From Sphingopyxis witflariensis (lineage in GTDB: Bacteria; Pseudomonadota; Alphaproteobacteria; Sphingomonadales; Sphingomonadaceae), in contig NZ_NISJ01000007.1 in assembly GCF_002205635.1 (NCBI RefSeq), forward strand, positions 62,001 to 126,000: a stretch of DNA of 64,000 nt. The letters are read 5' to 3'. Every line of letters starts with the position of its first letter. Positions within the stretch are counted from its first letter, which is position 1. Below, one piece after another: positions 28,816 through 37,503 of the stretch. Position numbers and translations under genes: made by a program. Below the pieces are notes generated by a model. It saw only the letters and a program-made list of their open reading frames with translations. It ran no database searches and was not told the origin of the DNA.

Positions 28816-30603
28816 ATGGTATCAGAAACAGAAACATCGGCCCTCGGCAACGCGCTGGTGGTCCTCGGTGCCGCAGGCATCGTCATTCCGGCGTTCGCGC
28901 GCTTTCGCATCACCCCCGTCATCGGCTTCATCCTCGTCGGCCTGCTCGTCGGGCCATCGGGGCTCGGCGCGCTCACCGGCGATTATCCGTGGCTGAAACA
29001 TGTCACCATCGCCTCGACCGAAGATATCGCGCTCTTCGCCGAATTTGGCATCATCCTGCTGCTCTTCTCGATCGGGCTCGAACTCTCGTTCCGCCGCCTG
29101 TGGCAGCTTCGCAAACTGGTGTTCGGGATCGGCGCGGCCGAATTGCTGCTCGGCGGGATGATCCTTGGCGGCGCGCTGATGCTGCTCACAGATTATTCGA
29201 CCCCTGCCGCCTTCGGGCTGGGCATCGCTCTCGCCCTCTCCTCCACCGCGCTGGTATTACCGATCGCAGGGACCAAATCGGCAGTTGGTCGTGCCTCCTT
29301 CTCGATGCTGTTGTTCGAGGATCTGGCCATCGTCCCGATCATCTTCATTCTCGGCGCGCTCGCGCCCAATGCGGCCGCCAACAGCACCGAACTGCTGCTG
29401 ACCACGCTGTGGCAGGGTGTGGTCGTCGTCGCAGCGCTCGCGATCGCGGGCTGGTTTCTGCTGCCGCGTATCTTCGCGCAGGCGGCGCGCGCCAAGAATC
29501 CCGAACTCTTCCTCGCCGCCAGCCTGCTTGTCGTCATCGTCGCGGCGCTGGCGACCGCCGCGGTCGGTTTGTCACCGATCGTCGGGGCGCTGCTTGCCGG
29601 GTTGATGATCGCCGAAACCGAATATCATGGCGAGGTCGAGGCGATCACCGCGCCGTTCAAGGGCCTCGCGCTCGGGGTGTTCCTCATCAGTGTCGGCATG
29701 GGCCTGAACCTCAAGACGATCGCCGAACAATGGCCCCAGCTCGTCGCAGCGGTGGCCGGGGTCATATTGATCAAGGCGATCGTCACCGCCGCCTTGCTGC
29801 GCTTTTCCGGCACCGCGCGGCGTGGCACCGCGGCCGAGGTCGGCCTGCTCATGTCCAGCCCGTCGGAAACGACGCTGATCGTCCTCGCGACCGCGCTCCA
29901 GGCGCAGATCATCGGCCGCAGCACCGCCGAATTCTGGCAGCTCGTGACCGCGATCGGCCTGACGATCACCCCGCTGCTCGCGCGCGTCGGCCACGACATC
30001 TCGCGACGGATCGAGATGCGCAGCAGCGATAGCGCCCCCATTCCTGAAACCCCCGAAGGGCGCACCGTAATTGTCGGTTTCGGCCGCGTCGGCCGCATCG
30101 TCGCCGAATTACTGCGCGAGCATAATCGTCCCTATGTTGCGGTCGATGCCGATATCGACACCGTCGCGGCGGCGCGGCGCGATGGCTTTCTCGTCCGCTT
30201 CGCCGACGTCGCGCGGCCGGGAAGCCTCGACAAGCTGGGGATCGAACATGCCGACGCGGTCGTGCTGACCATGGACGACCCCGTCCAGCAACTGCGCATG
30301 ACGCGTCAGTTGCGTCAGAAATATCCCGACCTGCCGATCATCAGCCGCGCGCGCGGCGCCGACCATGCCGCCGCCCTCTATCAAGCGGGTGCGAGCGACG
30401 CGGTGCCCGAAACGCTCGAAAGCTCGCTTCAACTCGCCGAGGCGGTGCTGATCGACCTCGGTGTCGCGATGGGCCCGGTGATTGCATCGATCCACGACGT
30501 CCGCGCCAAGATGCGCCACGACATCATGACCAAGGGCCAGCTGGAACGCGAACCGCGCATCCAGAAACTGCGGACGCCTCCAACCGGCAGCGAAAGCGCC
30601 TAG
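28816..30603 (+). CDS. KefB/KefC-type monovalent cation:proton antiporter
   Basis: 595 residues: a CPA2 Na+/H+ exchanger domain with about 12 transmembrane helices (residues 10-385; VIGFILVGLLVGPSGLG, FGIILLLFSIGLELSFRRLW, ALALSSTALVLPI) followed by a TrkA-N/RCK nucleotide-binding domain (RTVIVGFGRVGRIVAELLREHNRPYVAVDAD). Probably a K+ efflux or K+/H+ antiporter gated by a nucleotide; no separate KefF/KefG gene is near. The ATG at 28816 lies directly after the icd hairpin and has no visible Shine-Dalgarno sequence. Its TAG stop and that of the M16 gene are read from the same CTAG on opposite strands. Confidence 0.9.
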   Translation: MVSETETSALGNALVVLGAAGIVIPAFARFRITPVIGFILVGLLVGPSGLGALTGDYPWLKHVTIASTEDIALFAEFGIILLLFSIGLELSFRRLWQLRKLVFGIGAAELLLGGMILGGALMLLTDYSTPAAFGLGIALALSSTALVLPIAGTKSAVGRASFSMLLFEDLAIVPIIFILGALAPNAAANSTELLLTTLWQGVVVVAALAIAGWFLLPRIFAQAARAKNPELFLAASLLVVIVAALATAAVGLSPIVGALLAGLMIAETEYHGEVEAITAPFKGLALGVFLISVGMGLNLKTIAEQWPQLVAAVAGVILIKAIVTAALLRFSGTARRGTAAEVGLLMSSPSETTLIVLATALQAQIIGRSTAEFWQLVTAIGLTITPLLARVGHDISRRIEMRSSDSAPIPETPEGRTVIVGFGRVGRIVAELLREHNRPYVAVDADIDTVAAARRDGFLVRFADVARPGSLDKLGIEHADAVVLTMDDPVQQLRMTRQLRQKYPDLPIISRARGADHAAALYQAGASDAVPETLESSLQLAEAVLIDLGVAMGPVIASIHDVRAKMRHDIMTKGQLEREPRIQKLRTPPTGSESA

Positions 30604-33530
30604 CGCGCGCCCGCCGCCGGAGTCACTGCGACGTCCAGCGCTGCGGCCTCCGTCAGCGTCATCCCCTTGGGCAGGATCGCCAGTGACCATTGACGCCGCG
30701 GGGTCAGATATTGCTTCGCCAGCCGCTGGACATCGGCGGCGGTGACCGAGGCAATATCCTGTTCGATAGACAGCGCGTTGGCGGCGACCCGTGGGTCCCG
30801 CGTCGCGCCTTCGAGCAGGAACATCCAATAGACATTGCCCGTCGATGCGCGCGCGACCTGTTCGCGGATCGGCCCCGCATTGCGTGCCAGTTCGTCGGCC
30901 GTCACCGGATTGGCCACGAGATCGGCGGCGATATCCCGCGCAATCCCATAGAAACGATTCACATCCTTGGGCGCGAGCAGGCTGCCGACAAGCAGATAAC
31001 CGCCGCTGTCAAAACCCGTCGGCCAATGGCTGTCGACAACGGGACCATAGCTCGCCCCCTGCTCGGCACGGAGACGGTCAAATAAGCGGTCGTTAAAGAC
31101 AGCAGCCAACACCTCCAGCCCGCGGGCATCGCGCGGCGTCGCAATGCCGCCGCTGGTTGGCCACGCCGTCATCGCCGCTGCCTGCCCGCGTTCGCCGCGA
31201 TGATAGGCCAGTTGCGGGGTGGCCGCAGGCTTGGCGAAGGCAACGCGCTTGCCGCCCGCAGGCGCGATTTCCTTGCGCGGCGCCAGCGCGCCGAGCGTTT
31301 CGGCGAGGATACGGCGATAATCGACCGACGCCAGATCGCCGAATATCTGCACCTCGATCGGCCCGCTCGCGAGGCGCGGCTCCCAAAAGGCGCGGAAGGT
31401 CGCAGGGGTCAGCGCTTCGATCGCAGCCCGGTCGGGCGCCGCCCAGCGGCGGTCATTGCCAGTCAGCCAGCCACGCAAATTGCGGTCGAGTACCGCATTG
31501 GGCGTCGCGTCGTTGAGGTCATATCCGGTCAGATAGCCGACGCGGATGCGATCGACGGGTGCGGCGTCCCAGCGCGGAAAGGCGAGCTTGCCCGCGATCA
31601 GCCGCAACTGGTCGGCGATATCGGCGGGATTGCTTTCGGCCGACAGTTCGAATGCGTCATCGTCGATCGCGAAGTTAAGCTGAATCTGGCGCCCGTTAGT
31701 TACCTGATCAATCTCATTCTGTCCCCATGGCCCTACCCCGCTCGCGGTGAGCGCATAATCACCGGTCCACAAAAGATTGGGGGCATCGGCCGCAACGCTA
31801 CGGTTGCCGGTACCAAAGCGGACATTGACGCGCACCTTGCCGGGTTCGACCTTGTTGTTCGACACCAGCGCGGTCACGCCATTGGCGAATTCGATCCGCT
31901 CGGCACGCAGGCCCGGAACCAGCGTCGTCGATGCGATCGTGCCGGGAGTGCCGATCGCGGGGAATTTTTTGAAATCCGTGCTGCCGGCGGTCAGCCGGTC
32001 GTCGCGAAGCGTCGCTGGCGCCTTCAGCGCGGCGAGCAGCGCGCCGTCGCCGCCGCCGATGGGCGTTGGCGACGTCAGCACGACGCGCGTGATCGGGGCG
32101 CTGAACACCGCACGGCTGGTGTCGAGCATCACCTGCGGCGTCGCCGAGGCACGGATCGCGGCGAACATATCGACCTGTCCCTGCGGACTGGTCACGACTT
32201 CCTGAATATCGACCGCGCGTACCATATCGTCGGCCAGCCGGGCGCCGGGTTCGTTGCGCGCATTTTCCAGATCCTTGCGCAAAAACGCTTCAATCTCATT
32301 CGCTTCGCGGTCGATGTCGGCCTGCGACGGCGGCGTTTTGATCGCATCGGCGATCACTCCGCGGACATCGGCCAGCGCGACCTTCCAGTCGCTGAGCGGG
32401 ACGATCTGCGCGGTCGTCACATCGACGCTGCGGCTGACATATTCCTGCCCGACCTCTGCAACCAGATAGCTGCCGCCGCTGCGTGCGCGATTTTCCAGCC
32501 GTCGGTTGACCAAAGCCTGTGCAATAAACTCCAGATAAAGCCGCCGCGTGTTTTCTACCGTGTCGATCCGCTTTTTCCACGGCCGCACCATCGCCAGCGT
32601 CAGCGCAGGCGGCTGGTTCGGCTCGACAATTACCCTCGCCTCGGGCGCTTTGGGATCGGGCTTGCCGAAATCGGGCTGCGGCGGATTGGCGCCATTTCCG
32701 CGCCAGTCGCCATAATATTTTTCGACCAGCCGTGCAAAATCGTCGGTACTGCCGTCGCCGACGATCACCACCAGCGCGCGTTCGGGACGATACCAGCGCT
32801 GGTGAAAGGCCGCGACCGAGGTCGCGCTCGCCTTGCCCAACGATGCGACGGTACCGATCGGCGACCGGTCGCCCAGCAGCAGGCCGGCGAACAGATGCGC
32901 GCTGCTCGCGTCAGCGATGCGTTTTTGCGGACCATCCGATTCGCGCAGTTCGGACTGGACGACCCCGCGCTCGGCAGCGACAGCGAGTTCCGAAATCCGC
33001 GGTTCGCGGACCATCCCCGACAGCAATTTCATGCTTTCGTCCAGATTGACGGCGGTCACGCTGGGCAGGTCGAGCTGGTATACCGTCTGGGTCGGTGTCG
33101 TCTGCGCGTTCGAATCGCTACCGAAGGTCACCCCGAACCGCTGCCAGATGCGCTTCGCCTCGCCATCGGGAATATGTTCCGACCCGCGGAAAGTCAGATG
33201 TTCGAGAAGATGGGCATAGCCGCGCTCCTCCTCGGTTTCGAACATCGAGCCGACGTCCATCCGCACCCGGATCGACACCTGCCCCGGCGGGACACCATTG
33301 TTGCGCACAGCATAGCGTACCCCGTTGGGCAGTTCGCCGAACTGCCACGCGGTATCGCGGGGAATGTCGCTGCCGACATAGAGCCAGCTGTCATTCTTGC
33401 CCTGGCTCGCCGCAGTCGCGGAATCCTGCGCGATGGCGCCGGCTGGCGACAGCAGTAACGCGGCGGCGACCGCGCAGGCTGGCAGGAGAGTGTGGAGGAA
33501 ACGGCGCGTCGGCGCGGGAGAGATCAACAT
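30600..33530 (-). CDS. Periplasmic M16-family zinc metallopeptidase (two-repeat form)
   Basis: 976 residues with a signal peptide ending SPAGAIAQ. The inverted zinc motif HLLEH (AHLLEHLTFRG, about residues 107-111) and a downstream Glu in VVQSELRESDG form the active site; the second half is a related but inactive M16 repeat. This is the PqqL/insulinase-like periplasmic layout. Substrate unknown; no PQQ genes are nearby. Its stop codon overlaps that of the antiporter. Confidence 0.92.
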   Translation of the reverse strand: MLISPAPTRRFLHTLLPACAVAAALLLSPAGAIAQDSATAASQGKNDSWLYVGSDIPRDTAWQFGELPNGVRYAVRNNGVPPGQVSIRVRMDVGSMFETEEERGYAHLLEHLTFRGSEHIPDGEAKRIWQRFGVTFGSDSNAQTTPTQTVYQLDLPSVTAVNLDESMKLLSGMVREPRISELAVAAERGVVQSELRESDGPQKRIADASSAHLFAGLLLGDRSPIGTVASLGKASATSVAAFHQRWYRPERALVVIVGDGSTDDFARLVEKYYGDWRGNGANPPQPDFGKPDPKAPEARVIVEPNQPPALTLAMVRPWKKRIDTVENTRRLYLEFIAQALVNRRLENRARSGGSYLVAEVGQEYVSRSVDVTTAQIVPLSDWKVALADVRGVIADAIKTPPSQADIDREANEIEAFLRKDLENARNEPGARLADDMVRAVDIQEVVTSPQGQVDMFAAIRASATPQVMLDTSRAVFSAPITRVVLTSPTPIGGGDGALLAALKAPATLRDDRLTAGSTDFKKFPAIGTPGTIASTTLVPGLRAERIEFANGVTALVSNNKVEPGKVRVNVRFGTGNRSVAADAPNLLWTGDYALTASGVGPWGQNEIDQVTNGRQIQLNFAIDDDAFELSAESNPADIADQLRLIAGKLAFPRWDAAPVDRIRVGYLTGYDLNDATPNAVLDRNLRGWLTGNDRRWAAPDRAAIEALTPATFRAFWEPRLASGPIEVQIFGDLASVDYRRILAETLGALAPRKEIAPAGGKRVAFAKPAATPQLAYHRGERGQAAAMTAWPTSGGIATPRDARGLEVLAAVFNDRLFDRLRAEQGASYGPVVDSHWPTGFDSGGYLLVGSLLAPKDVNRFYGIARDIAADLVANPVTADELARNAGPIREQVARASTGNVYWMFLLEGATRDPRVAANALSIEQDIASVTAADVQRLAKQYLTPRRQWSLAILPKGMTLTEAAALDVAVTPAAGAR

Positions 33531-33617
33531 TGGCCCACCTTATCGCTATCAAAGCTTGCTGGCCACTGAACTGTCGCGACACTTGTCCTGCGCCAGGCAT
33601 CGTCCTAGCCCGGTCCG

Positions 33618-34466
33618 ATGGAAACGCCCCCTGCCCCGCTCGCCGCGCTCGTCCAGATGACGAGTGGCATCGACCCCGACGTCAATCTGGCGGTGATCGA
33701 CCGCGCGCTGGCTGACGCGGCGGCACAGGGTGCCGTGATGGCATTTCTTCCCGAGATGTCGCTGTTGCTCGACCGCGACCGGCAGCGGTCGGCCGCGCAT
33801 ATCGTGCGCGAGGGTGAAAGCCCATGGCCTGCCGCGCTGCAGGATATGGCGCGGCAGCACGGCCTGTGGCTCCATTCGGGATCGATGCCCTTGCTCGCCG
33901 ACGAGGGCGAACGGCGCGTGAACCGCAGCCATGTGATCGCCGCCGACGGCAGCATCCGCGCCCGTTATGACAAGATCCACATGTTCGACGTCACGCTGCC
34001 CAGCGGTGAGAATTGGACCGAATCGGCCGCCTATGCCGGTGGTAGCGAACTGGTCGTGGTCGATACGCCCGTCGGCCGCCTCGGCCTCAGCATCTGTTAC
34101 GATCTGCGTTTCCCCGAACTCTATCGCGCACTGGTCGATCGCGGCGCCGACGTCATCGCCGTTCCCGCTGCTTTCACCGTATCGACCGGCGAGGCCCATT
34201 GGCACATCCTGCTGCGCGCACGAGCGATCGAGACCGGTTGTCACGTCCTGGCGGCAGCGCAGGGCGGCGCCCATGCCGACGGACGCGCGACCTTTGGCCA
34301 CAGCCTGACCATTGACCCTTGGGGAGCCGTACTGGCCGAAGCGGAATCGGACGGTGCCGCCGGTTACAGCCTGACCCTTGCTCCCGTTGCCAGCGATGCA
34401 GTTCGTCGCGCACGCCAGGCTATTCCGCTGTCCCGGTCCCGCACGATCCGCGGCATCACACTTTAG
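33618..34466 (+). CDS. Carbon-nitrogen hydrolase (nitrilase superfamily), Nit1/deaminated glutathione amidase-like
   Basis: 282 residues with the catalytic triad Glu (AFLPEMSLLL), Lys (RYDKIHMFDV) and Cys (LSICYDLRFPELYR). These surroundings match the Nit1/Nit2 branch, whose members repair deaminated glutathione or hydrolyse omega-amides. It stands alone, divergent from the M16 gene by 87 bases. Exact substrate is an inference. Confidence 0.88.
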   Translation: METPPAPLAALVQMTSGIDPDVNLAVIDRALADAAAQGAVMAFLPEMSLLLDRDRQRSAAHIVREGESPWPAALQDMARQHGLWLHSGSMPLLADEGERRVNRSHVIAADGSIRARYDKIHMFDVTLPSGENWTESAAYAGGSELVVVDTPVGRLGLSICYDLRFPELYRALVDRGADVIAVPAAFTVSTGEAHWHILLRARAIETGCHVLAAAQGGAHADGRATFGHSLTIDPWGAVLAEAESDGAAGYSLTLAPVASDAVRRARQAIPLSRSRTIRGITL

Positions 34467-34521
34467 GCTCGGGCACGGCAACCGTCGGGACTCGTGACCT
34501 TCAACATATCGCCAAACGAAC

Positions 34522-34552
34522 AAAGGGCCCCAGACATAGTCTGGAGCCCCTT
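34522..34552 (-). terminator. Intrinsic terminator-like hairpin after the small secreted/membrane protein gene
   Basis: On the minus strand AAGGGGCTCCAGAC and GTCTGGGGCCCTT pair imperfectly around a TAT loop, followed by TTGTT. It lies 26 bases downstream of the 34578 stop. Confidence 0.7.
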
Positions 34553-34577
34553 GCGGAAACTATATCGACCGCCGAAA

Positions 34578-34802
34578 TTACGGGCTGGTCGGTGCGTCGT
34601 CGTTGTTGTCGGTTGCGATGATGATGCCACCGACAATGGCGACCAGCGCGACGAGGGCGATGATCCAGCTCGAGCCGCCCAGTTCGCTTTCACCGTCAAC
34701 CGTCGAAGCGGCACGAGCTGCGGGAGCAGCCGATGCGACAACGGGAGCTGCGATCATCGAGGTTGCTGCGAGAGAGATCGCAGCTTTCTTAAGCAGGTTC
34801 AT
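34578..34802 (-). CDS. Small protein with signal peptide and one transmembrane helix, unknown function
   Basis: 74 residues from the second of two adjacent ATGs (34802; the first is at 34805). The GGAG of GGAGAAT lies three bases before the first and six before the second, favouring 34802. A signal-like segment (MNLLKKAAISLAATSMIAAPVVASA) is followed by a short acidic/Gly stretch, a hydrophobic helix (SSWIIALVALVAIVGGIIIA) and an acidic tail TDNNDDAPTSP. It has its own terminator. I do not recognise a named family; similar short proteins are annotated as hypothetical in sphingomonads. Confidence 0.7.
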   Translation of the reverse strand: MNLLKKAAISLAATSMIAAPVVASAAPAARAASTVDGESELGGSSWIIALVALVAIVGGIIIATDNNDDAPTSP

Positions 34803-34978
34803 CATATTCTCCGTCCACTGGTATGGTTTCTTCGAATCAGCCCAGAGAAATGGTCCCCAGTCTGCTTCTGCACTGCCCGTCTAGGCAAGGCCGTCGGCAA
34901 ATGCAACGACGATTTGAACTAGCCCGGAATTCTTATGAAATTGCTAAAGCAGGAAAAACTCCTCGCGCGATCGGCTTT

Positions 34979-35764
34979 TCACCCCCTGCGGATGCGGTCG
35001 AGGGGCTCGCTCGTCACAGGATAGCCAAGATGGCCCGGGATACACAGGTGCGATCCGCCGTCGCGATCCTCGATCCAGGGGGTGATCAAATCGATGGAAA
35101 ATTGCCCAGCATGGTCGGAAAAGCTGGAAAAATCGGGGGTCTGAGCGAGACGCTCGAGGTTGCGGCGGGTCGGAAAGATCACCGACGCTTCCCCGCGATC
35201 GGCCATCGCCAGCGTGTCCCGCGCACTCGCCCAGAAAATATGGCTATGCTCCGCCTCCTCGACCGTCAGCTCTTGGCTGTGCGGCGGTGCGGCGACCGCA
35301 AAGAATCGCGTATCGAAAGTCCGGGCTTCCTTGAAATTGGGACACCAGCGCGCAAAGGGAACCAATGAGTCTAGCGCGAGTCGGTCGCCGCGCTCTTCCA
35401 ACATCGTCGACAGCAATATTTCGGCGAGCAGCGCCTTCCGCACCCCGGCGATGTCCTTTTCGGCGAGCCCCGGCCAGCCGACCGCCAGCCCCGTCTCCTC
35501 CAGCGTCTCGCGGATCGCGGCAACCCGCGCTGCGCCCTCGACGTCGCCCTCGGTATAGCCATGCCGGTGCGCGACGACATAATCGTCGGGATCGATGCGC
35601 CCGCCCGGAAAGACAACCGCGCCAGCGGCAAAGGCCATTTTCACCGAGCGCTTGACCATCAAAATCTCGTCGGGGCCGCCGTCGTCGGCGGGCCGCATGA
35701 TCACCAAAGTCGCGGCGGGAATGGCCCCATCGGGCAGCGTGGACGGCGGCGTGATTTCGTTCAT
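34979..35764 (-). CDS. Nudix hydrolase, NUDT19/CoA-diphosphatase-like
   Basis: 261 residues from MNEITPPSTLPDGAIPAATLVIMRP. The Nudix box is split: FPGGRIDPDDY is separated from AAIRETLEETGLAVG by about 20 residues, the arrangement seen in the NUDT19-like branch. Catalytic REtLEEtG is intact. Likely hydrolyses a CoA- or nucleoside-diphosphate-type substrate. The start at 35764 is chosen over upstream in-frame codons because the family region begins there. Divergent from the DUF4126 gene. Confidence 0.85.
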   Translation of the reverse strand: MNEITPPSTLPDGAIPAATLVIMRPADDGGPDEILMVKRSVKMAFAAGAVVFPGGRIDPDDYVVAHRHGYTEGDVEGAARVAAIRETLEETGLAVGWPGLAEKDIAGVRKALLAEILLSTMLEERGDRLALDSLVPFARWCPNFKEARTFDTRFFAVAAPPHSQELTVEEAEHSHIFWASARDTLAMADRGEASVIFPTRRNLERLAQTPDFSSFSDHAGQFSIDLITPWIEDRDGGSHLCIPGHLGYPVTSEPLDRIRRG

Positions 35765-35867
35765 GGACAAAGCGATAACCGTGCTTCGACGGCTTGTCAT
35801 CTGACCATTGCGGGGGAAGCGACTCGGGTGCAAGATGGGGTCCGACACGGCGCAGGGGGAACGGGCC

Positions 35868-36503
35868 ATGGGGATCGTGGAGATTTTGGGCGTCGCGGGC
35901 AGCCTCAGCTTGCTCGCCGGATGGCGGCTCTATCTGACGATATTGGCGACCGGCATCGCGATGCATTTCGGCTGGCTTCCGCTACCCGAACATTTGCAAG
36001 CCCTTCAGATACTTGCCAATCCCTGGGTCCTCGGCGTTGCGACCATCGGCACCGCAGCGGAATTTCTGGCCGACAAGGTCGCGTGGGTCGATTCGGCGTG
36101 GGATGCGGTCCACAGCTTCATCCGCCCGCTCGGCGGCGCGCTACTGGCGCTCGCGCTCGTCGATTCGTCCGACCCGGCCTGGCAGGTCATCGCCTTCCTG
36201 CTCGGTGGTGGTGGCGCGTTGCTCAGCCATGGCGCCAAGGCGACGACACGCGCGGTCGTCAACATCAGCCCCGAGCCCTTCAGCAATGCGGTGGTTTCAA
36301 CCAGCGAGGATATCGCGACGACGGGTTTGCTCGCGCTTGCGATCGCCTATCCTTCGATCGCGATCATCATCGCGATCCTGTTGGGCGCCGCCGCGGTCGT
36401 GGTGATCATCGCACTGCGCCGCCTGCTCCGCAACATCAAGGCGACGCTGAAAAGCGCATTGGGCGACGGCCCGCCAACGCAAGGTGAGTTACCACCTGCC
36501 TAG
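35868..36503 (+). CDS. DUF4126-family membrane protein
   Basis: 211 residues with about five hydrophobic segments. SLSLLAGWRLYLTILATGIAMHFGWLPLP, FLADKVAWVDSAWDAVHSFIRPLGGALLALA and LSHGAKATTRAVVNISPEPFSNAVVS are typical of DUF4126 proteins. Function unknown. MGIVEILGVAGS, preceded by GGGGGAACGGGCC, sets the ATG at 35868. Its TAG stop (36501-36503) is part of the CTAG target duplicated by the adjacent IS5-family element, so the gene is intact. Confidence 0.85.
   Translation: MGIVEILGVAGSLSLLAGWRLYLTILATGIAMHFGWLPLPEHLQALQILANPWVLGVATIGTAAEFLADKVAWVDSAWDAVHSFIRPLGGALLALALVDSSDPAWQVIAFLLGGGGALLSHGAKATTRAVVNISPEPFSNAVVSTSEDIATTGLLALAIAYPSIAIIIAILLGAAAVVVIIALRRLLRNIKATLKSALGDGPPTQGELPPA
36500..36503. 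repeat. Target-site duplication CTAG, left copy
   Basis: CTAG directly before the left inverted repeat of the IS5-family element; the second copy is 37351-37354. It includes the stop codon of the DUF4126 gene. Confidence 0.8.
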
Positions 36504-36519
36504 GCCGTGTTGACAAAAG
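36504..36519 (+). repeat. Left terminal inverted repeat of the IS5-family element
   Basis: GCCGTGTTGACAAAAG; perfect complement of 37335-37350. Confidence 0.92.
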
Positions 36520-36572
36520 GGATTCCCAAACCCGCCTTGTTCTGATTCAAGACTGCTTTTTGAGGGGCAGTC

Positions 36573-37354
36573 ATGGGTCGCGGGGATTTGTCGGACGCGG
36601 AGTGGGATCTGATCGGGCCGCTACTGCCGCCTGAGCGCGGTCGCTGGGCGCGGCCGGCGGGCGATAACCGGCGCTTCCTCAATGGAATGCTTCACGTGCT
36701 GCGGGTCGGCTGCCCCTGGCGCGACATGCACGAGCGCTACGGCAAGTGGAACTCGGTCTATGTGCGCTTCCGTCGCTGGGCCGAACAGGGTGTCTGGGAT
36801 GCCCTGCTGCAAACACTGGTCGATCTGGGTCTGACCGACGACTGGCAACACATGATCGACAGCACCAGCGTTCGCGGCCATGTCTCGGCAGCGGGCGGAA
36901 AAGGGGGGCTTGTGCGAACGCTCTTGGTCGATCACGCGGCGGCTTTACGAGCAAAATCCACGCCCGCTGCGACAATCAAGGACTGCCTGTCGGCTTCATC
37001 CTCACCGGCGGCGAGGCTTCCGATTACACCGCTGCCGAACCGCTGATGGCGATCCCCGCCGCCACGCCCAAGGCGCTGCTCGCGGACAAGGGTTATGATG
37101 GTGATCACTTCCGGGAAAGCCTGCTGACCCGGGGCATCCTGCCGATCATCCCGCCTCGCTCGAACCGCAAGGTGCCAGAGCATCCCGACTATCGCCGCTA
37201 CAAGGACCGAAACCGCGTCGAGCGCATGTTCGGCAAACTCAAACAGCAACGACGCATCGCAACCCGCTATGACAAAACCCTGCTCTCGTTCGAGAGCTTC
37301 CTCAACCTCGCCGCTACGCGCCTATGGCTGAAGTCTTTTGTCAACACGGCCTAG
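36573..37354 (+). CDS. IS5-family transposase, two frames joined by a -1 frameshift
   Basis: The first frame (36573-37046) carries MGRGDLSDAEWDLIGPLLPPE, the DUF4096-type N-terminus, and the first catalytic Asp in HMIDSTSVRGH. The second frame (open from 36746, used from about 36905) carries GRSRGGFTSKIHARCD, the second Asp in LLADKGYDGD and the Glu in RVERMFGKLKQQRRIATRYDKT. The frames join without loss at AAAAGGGGGG (36899-36908), reading GGKGG then ACANALGRSRGG after a -1 slip. Programmed slippage is usual in this IS group, so this is probably not a broken gene. The stop codon TAG (37352-37354) lies in the right CTAG duplication, outside the element. Confidence 0.9.
37335..37350 (-). repeat. 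Right terminal inverted repeat of the IS5-family element
   Basis: CTTTTGTCAACACGGC; followed by the right CTAG target copy at 37351-37354. Confidence 0.92.
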
Positions 37355-37408
37355 TTCCGCGGGACAATAGGGTAAACGCCTCGTCTCATTAGCAATTGCC
37401 TAATCCCC

Positions 37409-37423
37409 GGCATAAGTTATGCC
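37409..37423. promoter_or_regulatory. Palindrome in the autotransporter upstream region
   Basis: GGCATAAGTTATGCC, perfect seven-base arms about a central G, 81 bases before the autotransporter ATG and 55 bases after the IS5 element. A further eight-pair stem TTCTTCCG / CGGAAGAA at 37440-37464 lies between it and the gene. Possible operator; no regulator is assigned. Confidence 0.5.
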
Positions 37424-37503
37424 TTGGAAACCGCGCATCTTCTTCCGGCAACTTGGCGGAAGAAAGGGACCAGGCCGCGCCTTCAAGAACAGAGGGAAAG
37501 CCA

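Larger units (their letters stand above)
36504..37350 (+). mobile_element. IS5-family (IS427-like group) insertion sequence
   Basis: 847 bp with perfect 16-bp terminal inverted repeats GCCGTGTTGACAAAAG (36504-36519) and CTTTTGTCAACACGGC (37335-37350), flanked by CTAG duplications. It codes for one transposase split over two frames. It sits between the DUF4126 gene and the autotransporter gene. Confidence 0.92.

Noticed and set aside
31200..33458. 752-codon plus-strand open frame opposite the M16 peptidase
   Set aside because: Shadow of the peptidase gene; no recognisable domain, and the minus-strand protein has signal peptide and HLLEH site.
36573..37354. IS5 transposase as a pseudogene
   Set aside because: The two frames join cleanly at a slippery A4G6 run with nothing missing, as is usual for this group, so a programmed frameshift is more likely than decay.
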